Source: Saprospiraceae bacterium
Lineage (GTDB): Bacteria; Bacteroidota; Bacteroidia; Chitinophagales; Saprospiraceae
Direction of reading: 5' to 3'
DNA: 64,000 nt
NCBI GenBank assembly: GCA_019638455.1
Contig: JAHBTU010000003.1
Coordinates: forward strand, 1-64,000
The position numbers and the translations under genes are program-made. Shown one piece after another: positions 26,803-35,300 of the stretch. The first letter of the stretch is position 1. Each line of letters opens with the position of its first letter. Under the pieces are notes generated by a model. That model was given only the letters and a program-made list of their open reading frames with translations. It made no database searches and was not told the origin of the DNA.

Positions 26803-27738
26803 GTGAACTGGTCATCCGCACTCAGCGCCTTCCGCGCTTATCTGCTTCTCGAACGCTCGCTCAGCGCCAACACAGCGGAGGCGTACCTCAATGACGTGCA
26901 AAAATTTGTGCGGTACCTCGAAATCGAACAAATAGACCTTCCTCCGTTGGCCGTGCGGCAAGGCGATTTGGAAAAATTCATTTTTTGGGTCAACAAACTG
27001 GGTCTGGAAGCCAGTAGCCAATCGCGGCTCATCTCCGGGTTGCGGGCGTTCTACAAATTTTTGATGGTGGAGGATATGACGGACGACGACCCCACCGAAT
27101 TGCTCGAAAGCCCGCGCCTGCGCCGAAAAATGCCAGTGGTGTTGTCCGTCCACGAAATACAAGCCATGCTAGCCGCCATAGACCTCTCCGAGCCACAAGG
27201 CACGCGCAACCGCGCCATTGTGGAGATGCTCTACGCTTGCGGGCTGCGGGCGAGCGAATTGGTCAATCTCAAACTCACCAACCTTTTCCTCGAAGCAGGT
27301 TTTTTGAAAGTCGTGGGCAAAAACGACAAAGAGCGGTTGGTGCCGATTGGCTATGAAGCCGTGAAATACCTAAATCTTTACCTCGAGCACATTCGCAGTC
27401 GGCAAGACAACATTCGCCCCGGTCAGGAGAACATCGTTTTTCTCAATCGGCGCGGGCATCGCCTCACCCGCGTCATGGTGTTCCATATCGTGAAGGCATT
27501 GGCTGAAAAAGCAGGCATCGCCAAACGTATCAGCCCACACACCTTTCGCCACTCGTTCGCCACGCATCTCGTGGAAGGCGGTGCCGACCTCAAAGCCGTG
27601 CAGGATATGTTGGGGCACGAGAGCATCACGACCACCGAAATTTACACACACTTGGACACCGAATACCTCAAAGAAACCATCAACCTCTTCCATCCGAGGG
27701 TGCGCATGGCGCTCGAGGCAACGAACAAAGCAATGTGA
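26803..27738 (+). CDS. Tyrosine recombinase XerC/XerD type
   Basis: Site-specific recombinase, probably resolving chromosome dimers. The 311-residue protein has an N-terminal core-binding domain (residues about 1-90) and a catalytic domain with all tyrosine-recombinase residues: R in CGLRASELVNL, K in GKNDKERLVP, HTFRHSFATHL (H and R), H in LGHESI and the nucleophile Tyr in TTEIYTHLD. The length is that of XerD. The start is GTG at 26803. No phage or integron genes are next to it, so a housekeeping Xer role is more likely than an integrase. Confidence 0.9.
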   Translation: MNWSSALSAFRAYLLLERSLSANTAEAYLNDVQKFVRYLEIEQIDLPPLAVRQGDLEKFIFWVNKLGLEASSQSRLISGLRAFYKFLMVEDMTDDDPTELLESPRLRRKMPVVLSVHEIQAMLAAIDLSEPQGTRNRAIVEMLYACGLRASELVNLKLTNLFLEAGFLKVVGKNDKERLVPIGYEAVKYLNLYLEHIRSRQDNIRPGQENIVFLNRRGHRLTRVMVFHIVKALAEKAGIAKRISPHTFRHSFATHLVEGGADLKAVQDMLGHESITTTEIYTHLDTEYLKETINLFHPRVRMALEATNKAM

Positions 27739-27793
27739 GTGGCTGGCCAGCCTCTATTTTGGGAAATACCGAATTGCATACTTTTGCCCTCAA

Positions 27794-27840
27794 TAGACTT
27801 GTGGCAGAGGCTGCCTTGGCGAAGAGACCGCTACAAGTCC
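27794..27840 (+). repeat. Repeat C, internally deleted copy (47 bp)
   Basis: TAGACTTGTGGCAGAGGCTG at one end and CGCTACAAGTCC at the other match the two ends of the 164-bp repeat C, with a short remnant (CTTGGCGAAG) between. It looks like a copy that lost its centre. Confidence 0.6.
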
Positions 27841-27876
27841 AATCTTGACACATCAGCAAGCGTACCACCACCTTTC

Positions 27877-28899
27877 ATGCACAAACCACTCTTCAAAATC
27901 CGCGAAAACGGTTATTTCGGATTCATCAACGCCCACGGCGAGGTGGCGATAGAGCCGCAGTATTTGGAGGTGAGCGAATTCAAAAACGGCTTTGCCGCCG
28001 CCCGGCTCAATGGGCAGTGGGCGCTGCTCGACGCGGCAGGCCGTCTGTCCATCAAGCGTTTGTATCGTTCGTTGGGGTTCTTCGAGGAAGGTCTGGCACG
28101 CGCCCAATGGGTGCAAGCATGGGGCTACACCGACGGGCGAGGCAATGTGGCTATCCCGCCGATGTTCGAGGAAGCAGGTGATTTCCATGGCGGCTTGGCC
28201 CCTGTCGCCTTTGAGGGGCGTGCGGGCTTCATCAATCAAACAGGGCAGTTTGCCATAAAGCCCAACTTTTCCGCCACCGGCAATTTCCGCGATGGGCTGG
28301 CTCCTGCCGCCGCCGGCGACCAATGGGGATTCGTCAACACACAGGGCCAATTCGAGATTGAGCCAGCATGGGACACGGCGCAGCCATTTCAGGGAAATGT
28401 GGCGGTGGTGATGCGCGGCATCCTGTGGGGACTTGTCAATCGGGCGGGGCAGGCGGTGGTGCCGCCTCAGTTTGAGTTTGTGAAGGGGTATGCGCACGGA
28501 GAGTTTTTCGATGGCATGGCGCTGGCCTACCGCGATGGCAAGTACGGCTTCGTGAGCCAGCAAGGAGCCATCGCCGTGGAGCCGATGTTCGACCTCGCGG
28601 GCGATTTTGGCGAAGGATTGGCACTTGTGGAAATCAACGGCGCTTATGGGTACATTGACAAAACGGGCAAGCTCGTCATCATGCCAAAATTCGAGGATGC
28701 CGGAGTGTTCTCCGACGGGCTGGCACAGGTGCGCATCAATGGGCGCTGGGGATACATCAACACGGAAGGGCAAGTCGCCATACCAGCCACCTACGACTCG
28801 GCCACGCCTTTCCGCGATGGGTTGGCACTGGTCATTTCAGACGGCAAGTGGTGCTATATTGACCGCTTCGGCGGCGCGATTTGGAGAGAGTCGAGCTGA
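27877..28899 (+). CDS. WG-repeat (KWG) protein
   Basis: A 340-residue protein made almost entirely of about eight WG repeats, each near 45 residues. They are recognisable from cores such as GYFGFINAHGEVAIEPQY, WGFVNTQGQFEIEP, YGFVSQQGAIAVEP and WGYINTEGQVAIPATY with the recurring F.DGLA strand. WG repeats form beta structures used in protein binding; the specific function is unknown. No signal peptide is seen from the ATG at 27877. It is followed by a hairpin terminator. Confidence 0.85.
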   Translation: MHKPLFKIRENGYFGFINAHGEVAIEPQYLEVSEFKNGFAAARLNGQWALLDAAGRLSIKRLYRSLGFFEEGLARAQWVQAWGYTDGRGNVAIPPMFEEAGDFHGGLAPVAFEGRAGFINQTGQFAIKPNFSATGNFRDGLAPAAAGDQWGFVNTQGQFEIEPAWDTAQPFQGNVAVVMRGILWGLVNRAGQAVVPPQFEFVKGYAHGEFFDGMALAYRDGKYGFVSQQGAIAVEPMFDLAGDFGEGLALVEINGAYGYIDKTGKLVIMPKFEDAGVFSDGLAQVRINGRWGYINTEGQVAIPATYDSATPFRDGLALVISDGKWCYIDRFGGAIWRESS

Positions 28900-28961
28900 A
28901 AGCGAGGCCCGTGCCATTACCACCTTTGTTTGTCGCCCATTTTACATTTCTAAAAATTGTG

Positions 28962-28993
28962 AGGCCGAATCGCGTTGAGCGGTTCGGCCTTTT
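28962..28993 (+). terminator. Rho-independent terminator after the WG-repeat gene
   Basis: AGGCCGAA and TTCGGCCT form a perfect 8-bp stem, followed by TTTT. The rest of the 28900-29211 gap is an AT-rich stretch (29075-29117) that probably holds the promoter of the next gene, though no exact TAnnTTTG was found. Confidence 0.75.
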
Positions 28994-29211
28994 GCTTACC
29001 AATTTTGGAGAATTTGGTCTCTTTTTAGCCGATTTTGCTGCTTTTTGGCGGCGGATTGTACGAAGCCTTATCCGTTAAAAAAAATTTAATGAAAAATTTT
29101 TTTTGTTAAAACGCTATGTCCGCTCGCTACTGGCACGGGGTTCGCAAGTCTGTATCTCGTTCACGTTTTTTTTAAATCACGCATCCACCATTTAACCAAA
29201 ACTAATTAGCC

Positions 29212-30393
29212 ATGACACATTTCAAAAAAATCGCACTCCTGTTCGCGCTTGCCCTCCCCCTCATAGCGGCAGGCCAAAGAAAAGAGCCGAGCGTCGTTGC
29301 AGAAGGCTTCGTGGTGGACCGCGCAAGCGGCGCGCCGCTCAATCAAGCCGTCGTGACGGTCTATGACGACGTGATGATTCTCCCGCTTGCCTTTGCCGCT
29401 ACCGACGACGAAGGATATTTCTCTATCGAGGTGCCAAAGGTGGAACGCTACAAGATTCTCGCAGACCGCCAGACCTTCTTCATGAAGGACGTGGTGATGG
29501 CCCCCGACAAGAATGGCAAGCTGAAAGCCAAACTGGGGCTGGAGCGCAAGCCGGGTTATGTGTTCGACATCACCTTGTTCGACAAGGCTTATGAGCACAA
29601 CCCCATCAACACCCTCCGCGACTGCAAGGTGGAGATTTACAACAATACCACCAAAACGCAAGAACTCACGCTCGAGAAATGGCCCAAGGCCACCTTCAAT
29701 TTCTCCTTTGCCGAAGGCAATCACTACACCATCCTGGTGCGCAAACCGGGCTACCTCAACCACCGCGTGGAAGTGTACGTCAACGTGAATGGTTGTATCC
29801 TCTGCGTGGACGGCATGGGGGTGAAAGAGCCAGACGTGGTGCCATTGATGACCCACGGCAACGAGGTGGGCTACTTCTTGGGCGCCATTGACCTCGACTC
29901 GCTCCACATCGGCAAACGCTTCGAGTTCAAAAATCTTTACTACGACTTCAACAAATGGGACATTCGTCCTGATGCCGCCAAAAACCTCGACAAGTTGGCA
30001 ACCTTTTTGAAAGACAATCCGGGGCTGAAATTCGAACTCGGCTCGCATACCGATTCGCGTGGCTCTGATGCCTACAACCTGACACTCTCGGACAAACGCG
30101 CAAAATCCGCCGTTGACTACATGATTGCCAACTGCGGGGTTGACCCCGAATCCATCACGGCCAAAGGCTACGGAGAGACCCAACTAATCAACAAATGCGG
30201 CAACGGGGTAGCCTGCTCGGAATACGAACATCAGCTCAACCGCCGCACCGAAATCAAAATCACTGGCTGGAACGACAAAGACCCCCTCTGGGACCGCAGC
30301 CTCAAAGAAATCATCGAAGACAAAAACCTGTACAAACGAATCATCGAGCAAGAAAAAGCTCGCAAACGCAAAGAACTCACAAGCCGCAAATAA
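29212..30393 (+). CDS. Secreted OmpA-family protein with N-terminal carboxypeptidase-regulatory-like domain
   Basis: A 393-residue envelope protein. After a signal peptide (MTHFKKIALLFALALPLIAAG), residues about 30-110 form a carboxypeptidase-regulatory-like beta domain (EGFVVDRASGAPLNQAVVTV). Residues about 240-350 are the peptidoglycan-binding OmpA domain (YYDFNKWDIRPDAAKNLDKL, GSHTDSRGSDAYN, then LSDKRAKSAVDYM). A charged tail follows. It probably links the outer membrane to the cell wall. It shares its orientation and domain type with the next gene, 50 bases downstream, so the two may be co-transcribed. Confidence 0.87.
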   Translation: MTHFKKIALLFALALPLIAAGQRKEPSVVAEGFVVDRASGAPLNQAVVTVYDDVMILPLAFAATDDEGYFSIEVPKVERYKILADRQTFFMKDVVMAPDKNGKLKAKLGLERKPGYVFDITLFDKAYEHNPINTLRDCKVEIYNNTTKTQELTLEKWPKATFNFSFAEGNHYTILVRKPGYLNHRVEVYVNVNGCILCVDGMGVKEPDVVPLMTHGNEVGYFLGAIDLDSLHIGKRFEFKNLYYDFNKWDIRPDAAKNLDKLATFLKDNPGLKFELGSHTDSRGSDAYNLTLSDKRAKSAVDYMIANCGVDPESITAKGYGETQLINKCGNGVACSEYEHQLNRRTEIKITGWNDKDPLWDRSLKEIIEDKNLYKRIIEQEKARKRKELTSRK

Positions 30394-30443
30394 ACCAACC
30401 CACGAACAATATTCTTTCAATCCACTCTCAAATCTGATTTGCC

Positions 30444-31235
30444 ATGAATATCATCCTGAATTTCAACAATCAACTCGCGCTGTCCCTCCTGTTTGTCGCA
30501 AGCGTGGCGACGGCCCAAAACGAAATCCACTCCACAGCCACCGATTTCAAGTACGGCAACACCACCGTCGTTTACACGAAAAGCGACAACTATGACGACC
30601 AAGCCATCTTGTCCCAGCTGGGCGACATCTACGGTGTCGGCGACGTGGTGCGCATCGCTGTGGCTCAACCCGGCCAGCCTACTGACATGCTGGCTTCCGA
30701 AGACCCCGCCATCCTCTTCGCCATGCCCAAAGCGCCCAAGGCAGAAGCGCCCAAATCGGTCGTGATGGAAACGCCCAAAAAAGTCGAGCCAATGAAAGTG
30801 TCGCTCAGAGAGCCAGTAGCTGCGGCACCCGAAAAGGCGGCAGTGCCAGTATCGGCCAAGCTCGGTGGCAAGACCCTCAGAAAAGGCAGCATTTTCCGCT
30901 TGGAAAAACTCTACTTCGATGCCGACAAATCCGTGCTGAAAGCAGAAAGCGAGTTCGAGCTGGAGCGCCTGTTCGAGTTCCTCAACGAGCACCAAAGCAT
31001 CACTATCGAAGTGCGCGGGCACACCAACAACCAAATGTGGCCCAACGTGGATTTTGCAAACACTCTCTCCACCGAACGCGCCAAGGCTGTAGCCGAGTGG
31101 TTGATAGAGAAAGGTATCGCCGCTGAGCGCGTCCAATACAAAGGTTTTGGCTGGACCATGCCGGTAGAGCCGAACGTGACACCCGAAGGTCGCAAAAAGA
31201 ACCAGCGCGTGGAAGTGAAAGTGCTGAGTATGTGA
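30444..31235 (+). CDS. Small secreted OmpA-family protein
   Basis: A 263-residue protein with a signal peptide (LALSLLFVASVATAQ), a unique region to about 85, a Pro/Ala/Lys-rich linker (about 90-140) and a C-terminal OmpA domain (IFRLEKLYFDADKSVLKAES, EVRGHTNNQMWPN, LSTERAKAVAEWL, QRVEVKVLS). The long flexible linker would let the domain reach peptidoglycan. It is likely the second gene of an operon with the larger OmpA protein, and ends at a terminator. Confidence 0.85.
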   Translation: MNIILNFNNQLALSLLFVASVATAQNEIHSTATDFKYGNTTVVYTKSDNYDDQAILSQLGDIYGVGDVVRIAVAQPGQPTDMLASEDPAILFAMPKAPKAEAPKSVVMETPKKVEPMKVSLREPVAAAPEKAAVPVSAKLGGKTLRKGSIFRLEKLYFDADKSVLKAESEFELERLFEFLNEHQSITIEVRGHTNNQMWPNVDFANTLSTERAKAVAEWLIEKGIAAERVQYKGFGWTMPVEPNVTPEGRKKNQRVEVKVLSM

Positions 31236-31336
31236 CACCGAACGGCCCTAAGCCGTTTTCTAGAAAAAAAGATAACGGGAGAAAGAGACAACGCAGCAAG
31301 CGCCTCCACATCCCGATTGTTCCATGAGGTTTAGTG

Positions 31337-31377
31337 AATCCGTCTTGCGGCACAGGCTGTGAGGCGGATTTTTTTTT
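31337..31377 (+). terminator. Rho-independent terminator after the OmpA pair
   Basis: AATCCG and CGGATT close a hairpin with inner pairing, followed by nine T. The T run overlaps the stop codon of the convergent mutA gene. Confidence 0.7.
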
Positions 31378-32509
31378 ATGCCTGCCGAAACGAAGCCCAA
31401 GCGCGTTCGGCCAGCTGTTGGGTCAATTGCTCAATGTAATAACTACCCGCTGCCGCGTCCGGGATTTCGTCGAAAAACCCCTCCATTTTCAGAAGATGCT
31501 GCACGTTGCGAGCGATGCGGCGACTGAAAGGCTTCGAATAAGTTGCCAGCGCCTCCCGACCCTCATCGTAGGGCAGCACAGTCAGCCTGTCAGCTCCGCC
31601 CAACACCGCCGACATTGCCATCGTGGTGGCGCGAATCATGTTCGTGTATAGTTCGTCAGAATATGCCTCTGGCCGGAACGAGACCTCCACCACCGGATAT
31701 TCGAGCGGTGCCCCCCAAGCTTGCAGGGCATTCAACCACAACAACTTGAGCGCCCGAATACGCGCAATTTCGAGAAAATAACTTTTTTCAATGACAACGG
31801 ACAGCTGCAACGCACCAGCTACCGCCGACGCAGACAAACCACGTTCGGTAAGTTTCTGAAAGTACAAGTTGGCGTGTTTCAATCCTGCTCCCAAAGTTTC
31901 GGCGGAAGGGGATGAATTGACTGCAATCGTCGCCAATTTGAACCGAGGGAATTGTGTGTTCGCAAAACCGAGCAAATCAACCAAATAGCGCCAGTCCACA
32001 ATGCCTGCCGAGGTAGCCGGGTCGTATGCAAAAGAGCCGCACAGTCGCTGGGGTGGGGTGTCGCGCTGCTGCGCCAGACGCTCCAAAAAGCCCAACACCA
32101 GCCCCGGGTTGCCGCGTACTCCAGCGCCTGCAAAATGCAGTCCGATGAAATCAAGATGGATTTTTTCAAAAACCTGCTGGAAATCAGCCCAATCGGGAGA
32201 GGTCTCAAAAATGAAGCGCAGCCCCTCAGCACCTCCTTCCAGCGCCTCTAAGGCCTGGCGATTGGCTGCCACGGGGTCGGCCACCAGCACGTCCTCACAG
32301 ATTTCCCAATGGGTGGGTCGTCCGAGCATCGGCGTGGGTGGCTGGGCAAAATCGTCCGCATGTGCAAAAGGCGACACCCGCAAGCCCTCATCCAACATCC
32401 AGTCAAGTTCCTCCAATGGCCTGCCTTTCAAGTCTTTGGCAATCTGCCGGAGCCACGCTTCCTTGCTGACGGGCGGGAAATCGGAGAAAAAATTATCGCT
32501 TATTGTCAT
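31376..32509 (-). CDS. mutA: Methylmalonyl-CoA mutase small subunit (MutA-like)
   Basis: A 377-residue protein matching the small, non-catalytic chain of heterodimeric methylmalonyl-CoA mutase. It is a TIM-barrel-type protein without a C-terminal B12-binding domain. Recognisable blocks are the N-terminal FPPVSKEAWLRQIAKDLKG, GRPTHWEI, and the C-terminal SFRPEAYSDELYTNMIRATTMAMSAVLGGAD. The large subunit MutB, usually directly downstream, is absent: the next gene on this strand is kilobases away. The pair must be split, or this chain is a relic. Confidence 0.85.
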   Translation of the reverse strand: MTISDNFFSDFPPVSKEAWLRQIAKDLKGRPLEELDWMLDEGLRVSPFAHADDFAQPPTPMLGRPTHWEICEDVLVADPVAANRQALEALEGGAEGLRFIFETSPDWADFQQVFEKIHLDFIGLHFAGAGVRGNPGLVLGFLERLAQQRDTPPQRLCGSFAYDPATSAGIVDWRYLVDLLGFANTQFPRFKLATIAVNSSPSAETLGAGLKHANLYFQKLTERGLSASAVAGALQLSVVIEKSYFLEIARIRALKLLWLNALQAWGAPLEYPVVEVSFRPEAYSDELYTNMIRATTMAMSAVLGGADRLTVLPYDEGREALATYSKPFSRRIARNVQHLLKMEGFFDEIPDAAAGSYYIEQLTQQLAERAWASFRQA

Positions 32510-32566
32510 GGCTATCCGTTTTGCAATGTTCCATTGTTAGGATATGGGAACACGGTATTTACCCTG

Positions 32567-32574
32567 CAAAAGTA
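32567..32574 (-). promoter_or_regulatory. Bacteroidota -7 promoter element for mutA
   Basis: CAAAAGTA on the + strand reads TACTTTTG toward mutA, whose start codon lies 57 bases downstream on the - strand. Confidence 0.5.
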
Positions 32575-32656
32575 GAATTTCCTGCCTGCTGCCCGACCAT
32601 CAAATTTCATTTGCAATTCATCATTCGGCCACAAACCTTTTTTCCAAAACCCTGTT

Positions 32657-32664
32657 TACCTTTG
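32657..32664 (+). promoter_or_regulatory. Bacteroidota -7 promoter element for iscS
   Basis: TACCTTTG followed by C lies 26 bases before the iscS ATG, the usual spacing. No clear -33 TTTG is visible. Confidence 0.55.
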
Positions 32665-32690
32665 CACTTGATTAAATCTAAATAAAGCAC

Positions 32691-33911
32691 ATGGAAAAGC
32701 GCCGACTCATATATTTGGACAATAATGCCACCACACCTTGCGACCCTCGTGTGGTGGATGCAATGGTGCCCTATTTTTACGAAAAACACGGCAACGCGGC
32801 CAGCCGTAGCCACCAATTTGGCTGGGAAGCGGAAGATGCAGTGGATTATGCCCGCGAACAAATCGCCGCGCTGCTGGAAGCGGAAGACAAGGAAATCATC
32901 TTCACATCGGGGGCCACTGAGAGCAACAACCTCGCGCTCAAAGGCGTGTTTGAGATGTACGCCAAAAAAGGAAACCACATCATCACCGCCGAAACCGAAC
33001 ACAAAGCCATTCTCGACACATGCAAACACTTGGAAAAGATGGGAGCAGAAATCACTTACCTGAAAGTGAAAGAAGACGGGTTGGTGGACCTTGCCGAACT
33101 GGAAGCCGCCATCAAGCCGACCACCATCCTGGTGTCCATCATGTGGGCCAACAATGAGACGGGAGTGATTCAGCCCATGCGCGAAATCGCCTTGATATGT
33201 GAAAAACACGGGGTGCTGTTCCATTCTGACGCCACGCAGGCGGTAGGCAAAATCCCGACCCTCCCGCGTGAAGTCGGTATTCACCTCATGTCGTTCACGG
33301 CACATAAAATGTACGGGCCAAAAGGCGTGGGGGCGCTTTATGTGAGCCGAAAAAATCCCCGCGTGAAAGTCACCGCTCAAATGGACGGTGGTGGCCACGA
33401 ACGCGGAATGCGCTCCGGCACGCTCAACGTGCCGGGCATCGTAGGCTTCGGCAAGGCTGCCGAGCTTGCTAAAGCCGAGATGCACGAGGACGCGGAGCGT
33501 CTGAGAAGATTGCGCGACAAGCTCGAGCAAGCATTGACCCAACTCGAAGAAACAAAAGTCAACGGCAACATCAATAGCCGCATGCCGCACGTCACCAATA
33601 TCTCTTTCAAACACGTCGAAGGCGAGGGGCTGATGATGACATTCAACCAGAATATTGCCGTCTCTTCCGGTTCTGCCTGCACTTCCGCCTCGCTCGAACC
33701 ATCCTATGTGTTGGTGGGCATGGGCTTAGGCGACGATTTGGCTCACTCGTCCATTCGCTTTTCGTTGGGGCGTTTCACGACCGAAGAAGAGGTGGACTAC
33801 GCTATCAAAGCCGTTACCGAAGGCGTCAATCACATGCGCGAGCTAAGCCCGATTTGGGAAATGTATAAAGATGGGGTAGATTTGACGAAAATCGAGTGGG
33901 CAGCGCATTGA
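32691..33911 (+). CDS. iscS: Cysteine desulfurase IscS
   Basis: PLP enzyme that takes sulfur from cysteine for Fe-S cluster assembly. The 406-residue protein has YLDNNATTP at the start, H104 in ETEHKA, the PLP-binding K206 in TAHKMYGPKG, and the persulfide Cys C330 in SSGSACTSASLEPSYVL, which is the IscS/NifS-type loop. It is the first gene of an iscS-iscU-iscA group, with 276 bases before iscU that hold no gene. IscR, HscA/B and ferredoxin are not present here. Confidence 0.95.
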   Translation: MEKRRLIYLDNNATTPCDPRVVDAMVPYFYEKHGNAASRSHQFGWEAEDAVDYAREQIAALLEAEDKEIIFTSGATESNNLALKGVFEMYAKKGNHIITAETEHKAILDTCKHLEKMGAEITYLKVKEDGLVDLAELEAAIKPTTILVSIMWANNETGVIQPMREIALICEKHGVLFHSDATQAVGKIPTLPREVGIHLMSFTAHKMYGPKGVGALYVSRKNPRVKVTAQMDGGGHERGMRSGTLNVPGIVGFGKAAELAKAEMHEDAERLRRLRDKLEQALTQLEETKVNGNINSRMPHVTNISFKHVEGEGLMMTFNQNIAVSSGSACTSASLEPSYVLVGMGLGDDLAHSSIRFSLGRFTTEEEVDYAIKAVTEGVNHMRELSPIWEMYKDGVDLTKIEWAAH

Positions 33912-34187
33912 TTGAATCTGATAATTGGGGAGTGAGAGAAAATTGATTTTGGGATTTCAGTTTTGCACAAATTTTCATTCACCAAAAATTGCGACGGAAA
34001 ATGCCAGTACAAAGCCCTCCCGACCCGTTTACTCAACTTATTTACAGAATCTACTACACTGTGAAGGGGTTTTGGTATTCGATTTTCAGGAAGACAAAAA
34101 CTTGACACGCATTTTCCAGCATTGGAACAAATATCTCCCAATAAACAGGGGCAAACAAAAATCAACAAACCAACAACGCTTATTGAC

Positions 34188-34607
34188 ATGGCATATTCAA
34201 CAAAAGTCCTCGACCATTTCAAGAACCCGCGCAACGTGGGTGTCCTGAACAAAGACGCCAAGAATGTGGGCACTGGCCTCGTGGGTGCTCCCGAGTGTGG
34301 CGACGTGATGCGTCTCCAAATAGAAGTAGATGAGGAAACAGGCGTCATCCGCGATGCCAAATTCAAAACGTTTGGCTGCGGCTCTGCCATCGCTTCTTCG
34401 TCGCTCGCAACCGAATGGCTCAAAGGCAAAAGCCTTGACGAGGCCATGACCATTGACAACATGGACATCGTGGAAGAATTGGCGCTCCCGCCCGTGAAAA
34501 TTCACTGTTCCGTGTTGGCCGAAGACGCTATCAAGGCGGCCATCAAAGACTATCAGACCAAAAACGGCATTGCTGCCGAAGCAAAAGTGGAGGCTGCGAC
34601 CGCTTGA
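34188..34607 (+). CDS. iscU: Fe-S cluster scaffold IscU
   Basis: A 139-residue scaffold on which IscS builds Fe-S clusters. The three ligand cysteines are in GAPECGDVM (about residue 38), FGCGSAIASSS (about 64) and VKIHCSVLAEDAI (about 107), and LPPVK, the HscA-binding motif, precedes the last. The ATG at 34188 is preferred over a TTG at 34122. iscA follows after 59 bases, and the two are likely co-transcribed. Confidence 0.95.
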   Translation: MAYSTKVLDHFKNPRNVGVLNKDAKNVGTGLVGAPECGDVMRLQIEVDEETGVIRDAKFKTFGCGSAIASSSLATEWLKGKSLDEAMTIDNMDIVEELALPPVKIHCSVLAEDAIKAAIKDYQTKNGIAAEAKVEAATA

Positions 34608-34666
34608 TTTTTCAAAACGTTCGATACGTCTCCTGCAAGACGTGTCCTTCAATTCGTTCTTATCAA

Positions 34667-34993
34667 ATGATTTACGTAGCAGACAGCGCCAAGCAGAAAA
34701 TTCAGGAAGTCCGTCAGTCGAGCAAACTGTCCGACGAGTACTTCATTCGAGTGAGCGTCACCAGTGGCGGATGCTCCGGTCTGTCTTACAAGTTGGATTT
34801 TGACAATGAAGCAAAACCCAACGACCAAATTTTTGAGGACAACGGCGTGAAAGTGGTGACCGACCTCAAAAGTTTTCTGTATCTGTTCAACACCACGCTG
34901 GAGTTCAGCGGCGGGCTGAATGGCAAAGGCTTCACCTTCAACAATCCCAACGCCACACGCACCTGCGGTTGCGGCGAAAGCTTTGCGGTGTAG
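34667..34993 (+). CDS. iscA: Fe-S assembly protein IscA/HesB family
   Basis: A 108-residue A-type carrier that delivers clusters to target proteins. The cysteine ligands are in SGGCSGLSYKL (about residue 36) and ATRTCGCGESFAV (Cys-Gly-Cys near the C-terminus). The ATG at 34667 is used; the open frame extends upstream to 34604, but that part overlaps the iscU end and has no family match. A strong terminator follows. Confidence 0.92.
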   Translation: MIYVADSAKQKIQEVRQSSKLSDEYFIRVSVTSGGCSGLSYKLDFDNEAKPNDQIFEDNGVKVVTDLKSFLYLFNTTLEFSGGLNGKGFTFNNPNATRTCGCGESFAV

Positions 34994-35046
34994 TGTGGGC
35001 AGTAGTGGGTTTTTATCGGAACAGGATGGATGAATTTTAATGCAGA

Positions 35047-35070
35047 GGCCGCAACATGCGGCCTTTTTTT
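35047..35070 (+). terminator. Rho-independent terminator after the isc genes
   Basis: GGCCGC and GCGGCC form a perfect GC-rich stem around AACAT, followed by seven T. Confidence 0.9.
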
Positions 35071-35085
35071 GTTGACAAACAGTAT

Positions 35086-35249
35086 TAGACTCGTTGCGGT
35101 GGAGTCCTTTGGCGAAGGAAAAGCCCTTTTTCCGACTGGCTTCGTTAAATTTTTCGCCGAATATGCCCGATTTCGATTGCAAAATTTGCCTTGTCAGTCG
35201 AAAAAACGACAATCCCCTTCACTCAAAGCCCTCCACCGCAACAAGTCTA
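35086..35249. repeat. Repeat C, copy 2 (164 bp)
   Basis: The inverse of the copy at 14224-14387, with the same length. The ends are TAGACTCGTTGCGGTGGAG and CTCCACCGCAACAAGTCTA. It lies between the isc terminator and the next promoter-like site, away from coding sequence. Confidence 0.93.
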
Positions 35250-35262
35250 TTCGCACTTAGAG

Positions 35263-35270
35263 TACCTTCG
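35263..35270 (+). promoter_or_regulatory. Possible promoter element for the SRPBCC gene
   Basis: TACCTTCG differs from TAnnTTTG at one base and lies 30 bases before the ATG at 35301, just outside repeat C. Confidence 0.3.
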
Positions 35271-35300
35271 CGTCGGCTTTTTTACCGAACAACTTTTGCC

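Noticed and set aside
35094..35300. N-terminal extension of the SRPBCC protein
   Set aside because: The added residues are the translation of repeat C and precede the promoter-like site; the protein's hydrophobic start fits ATG 35301.
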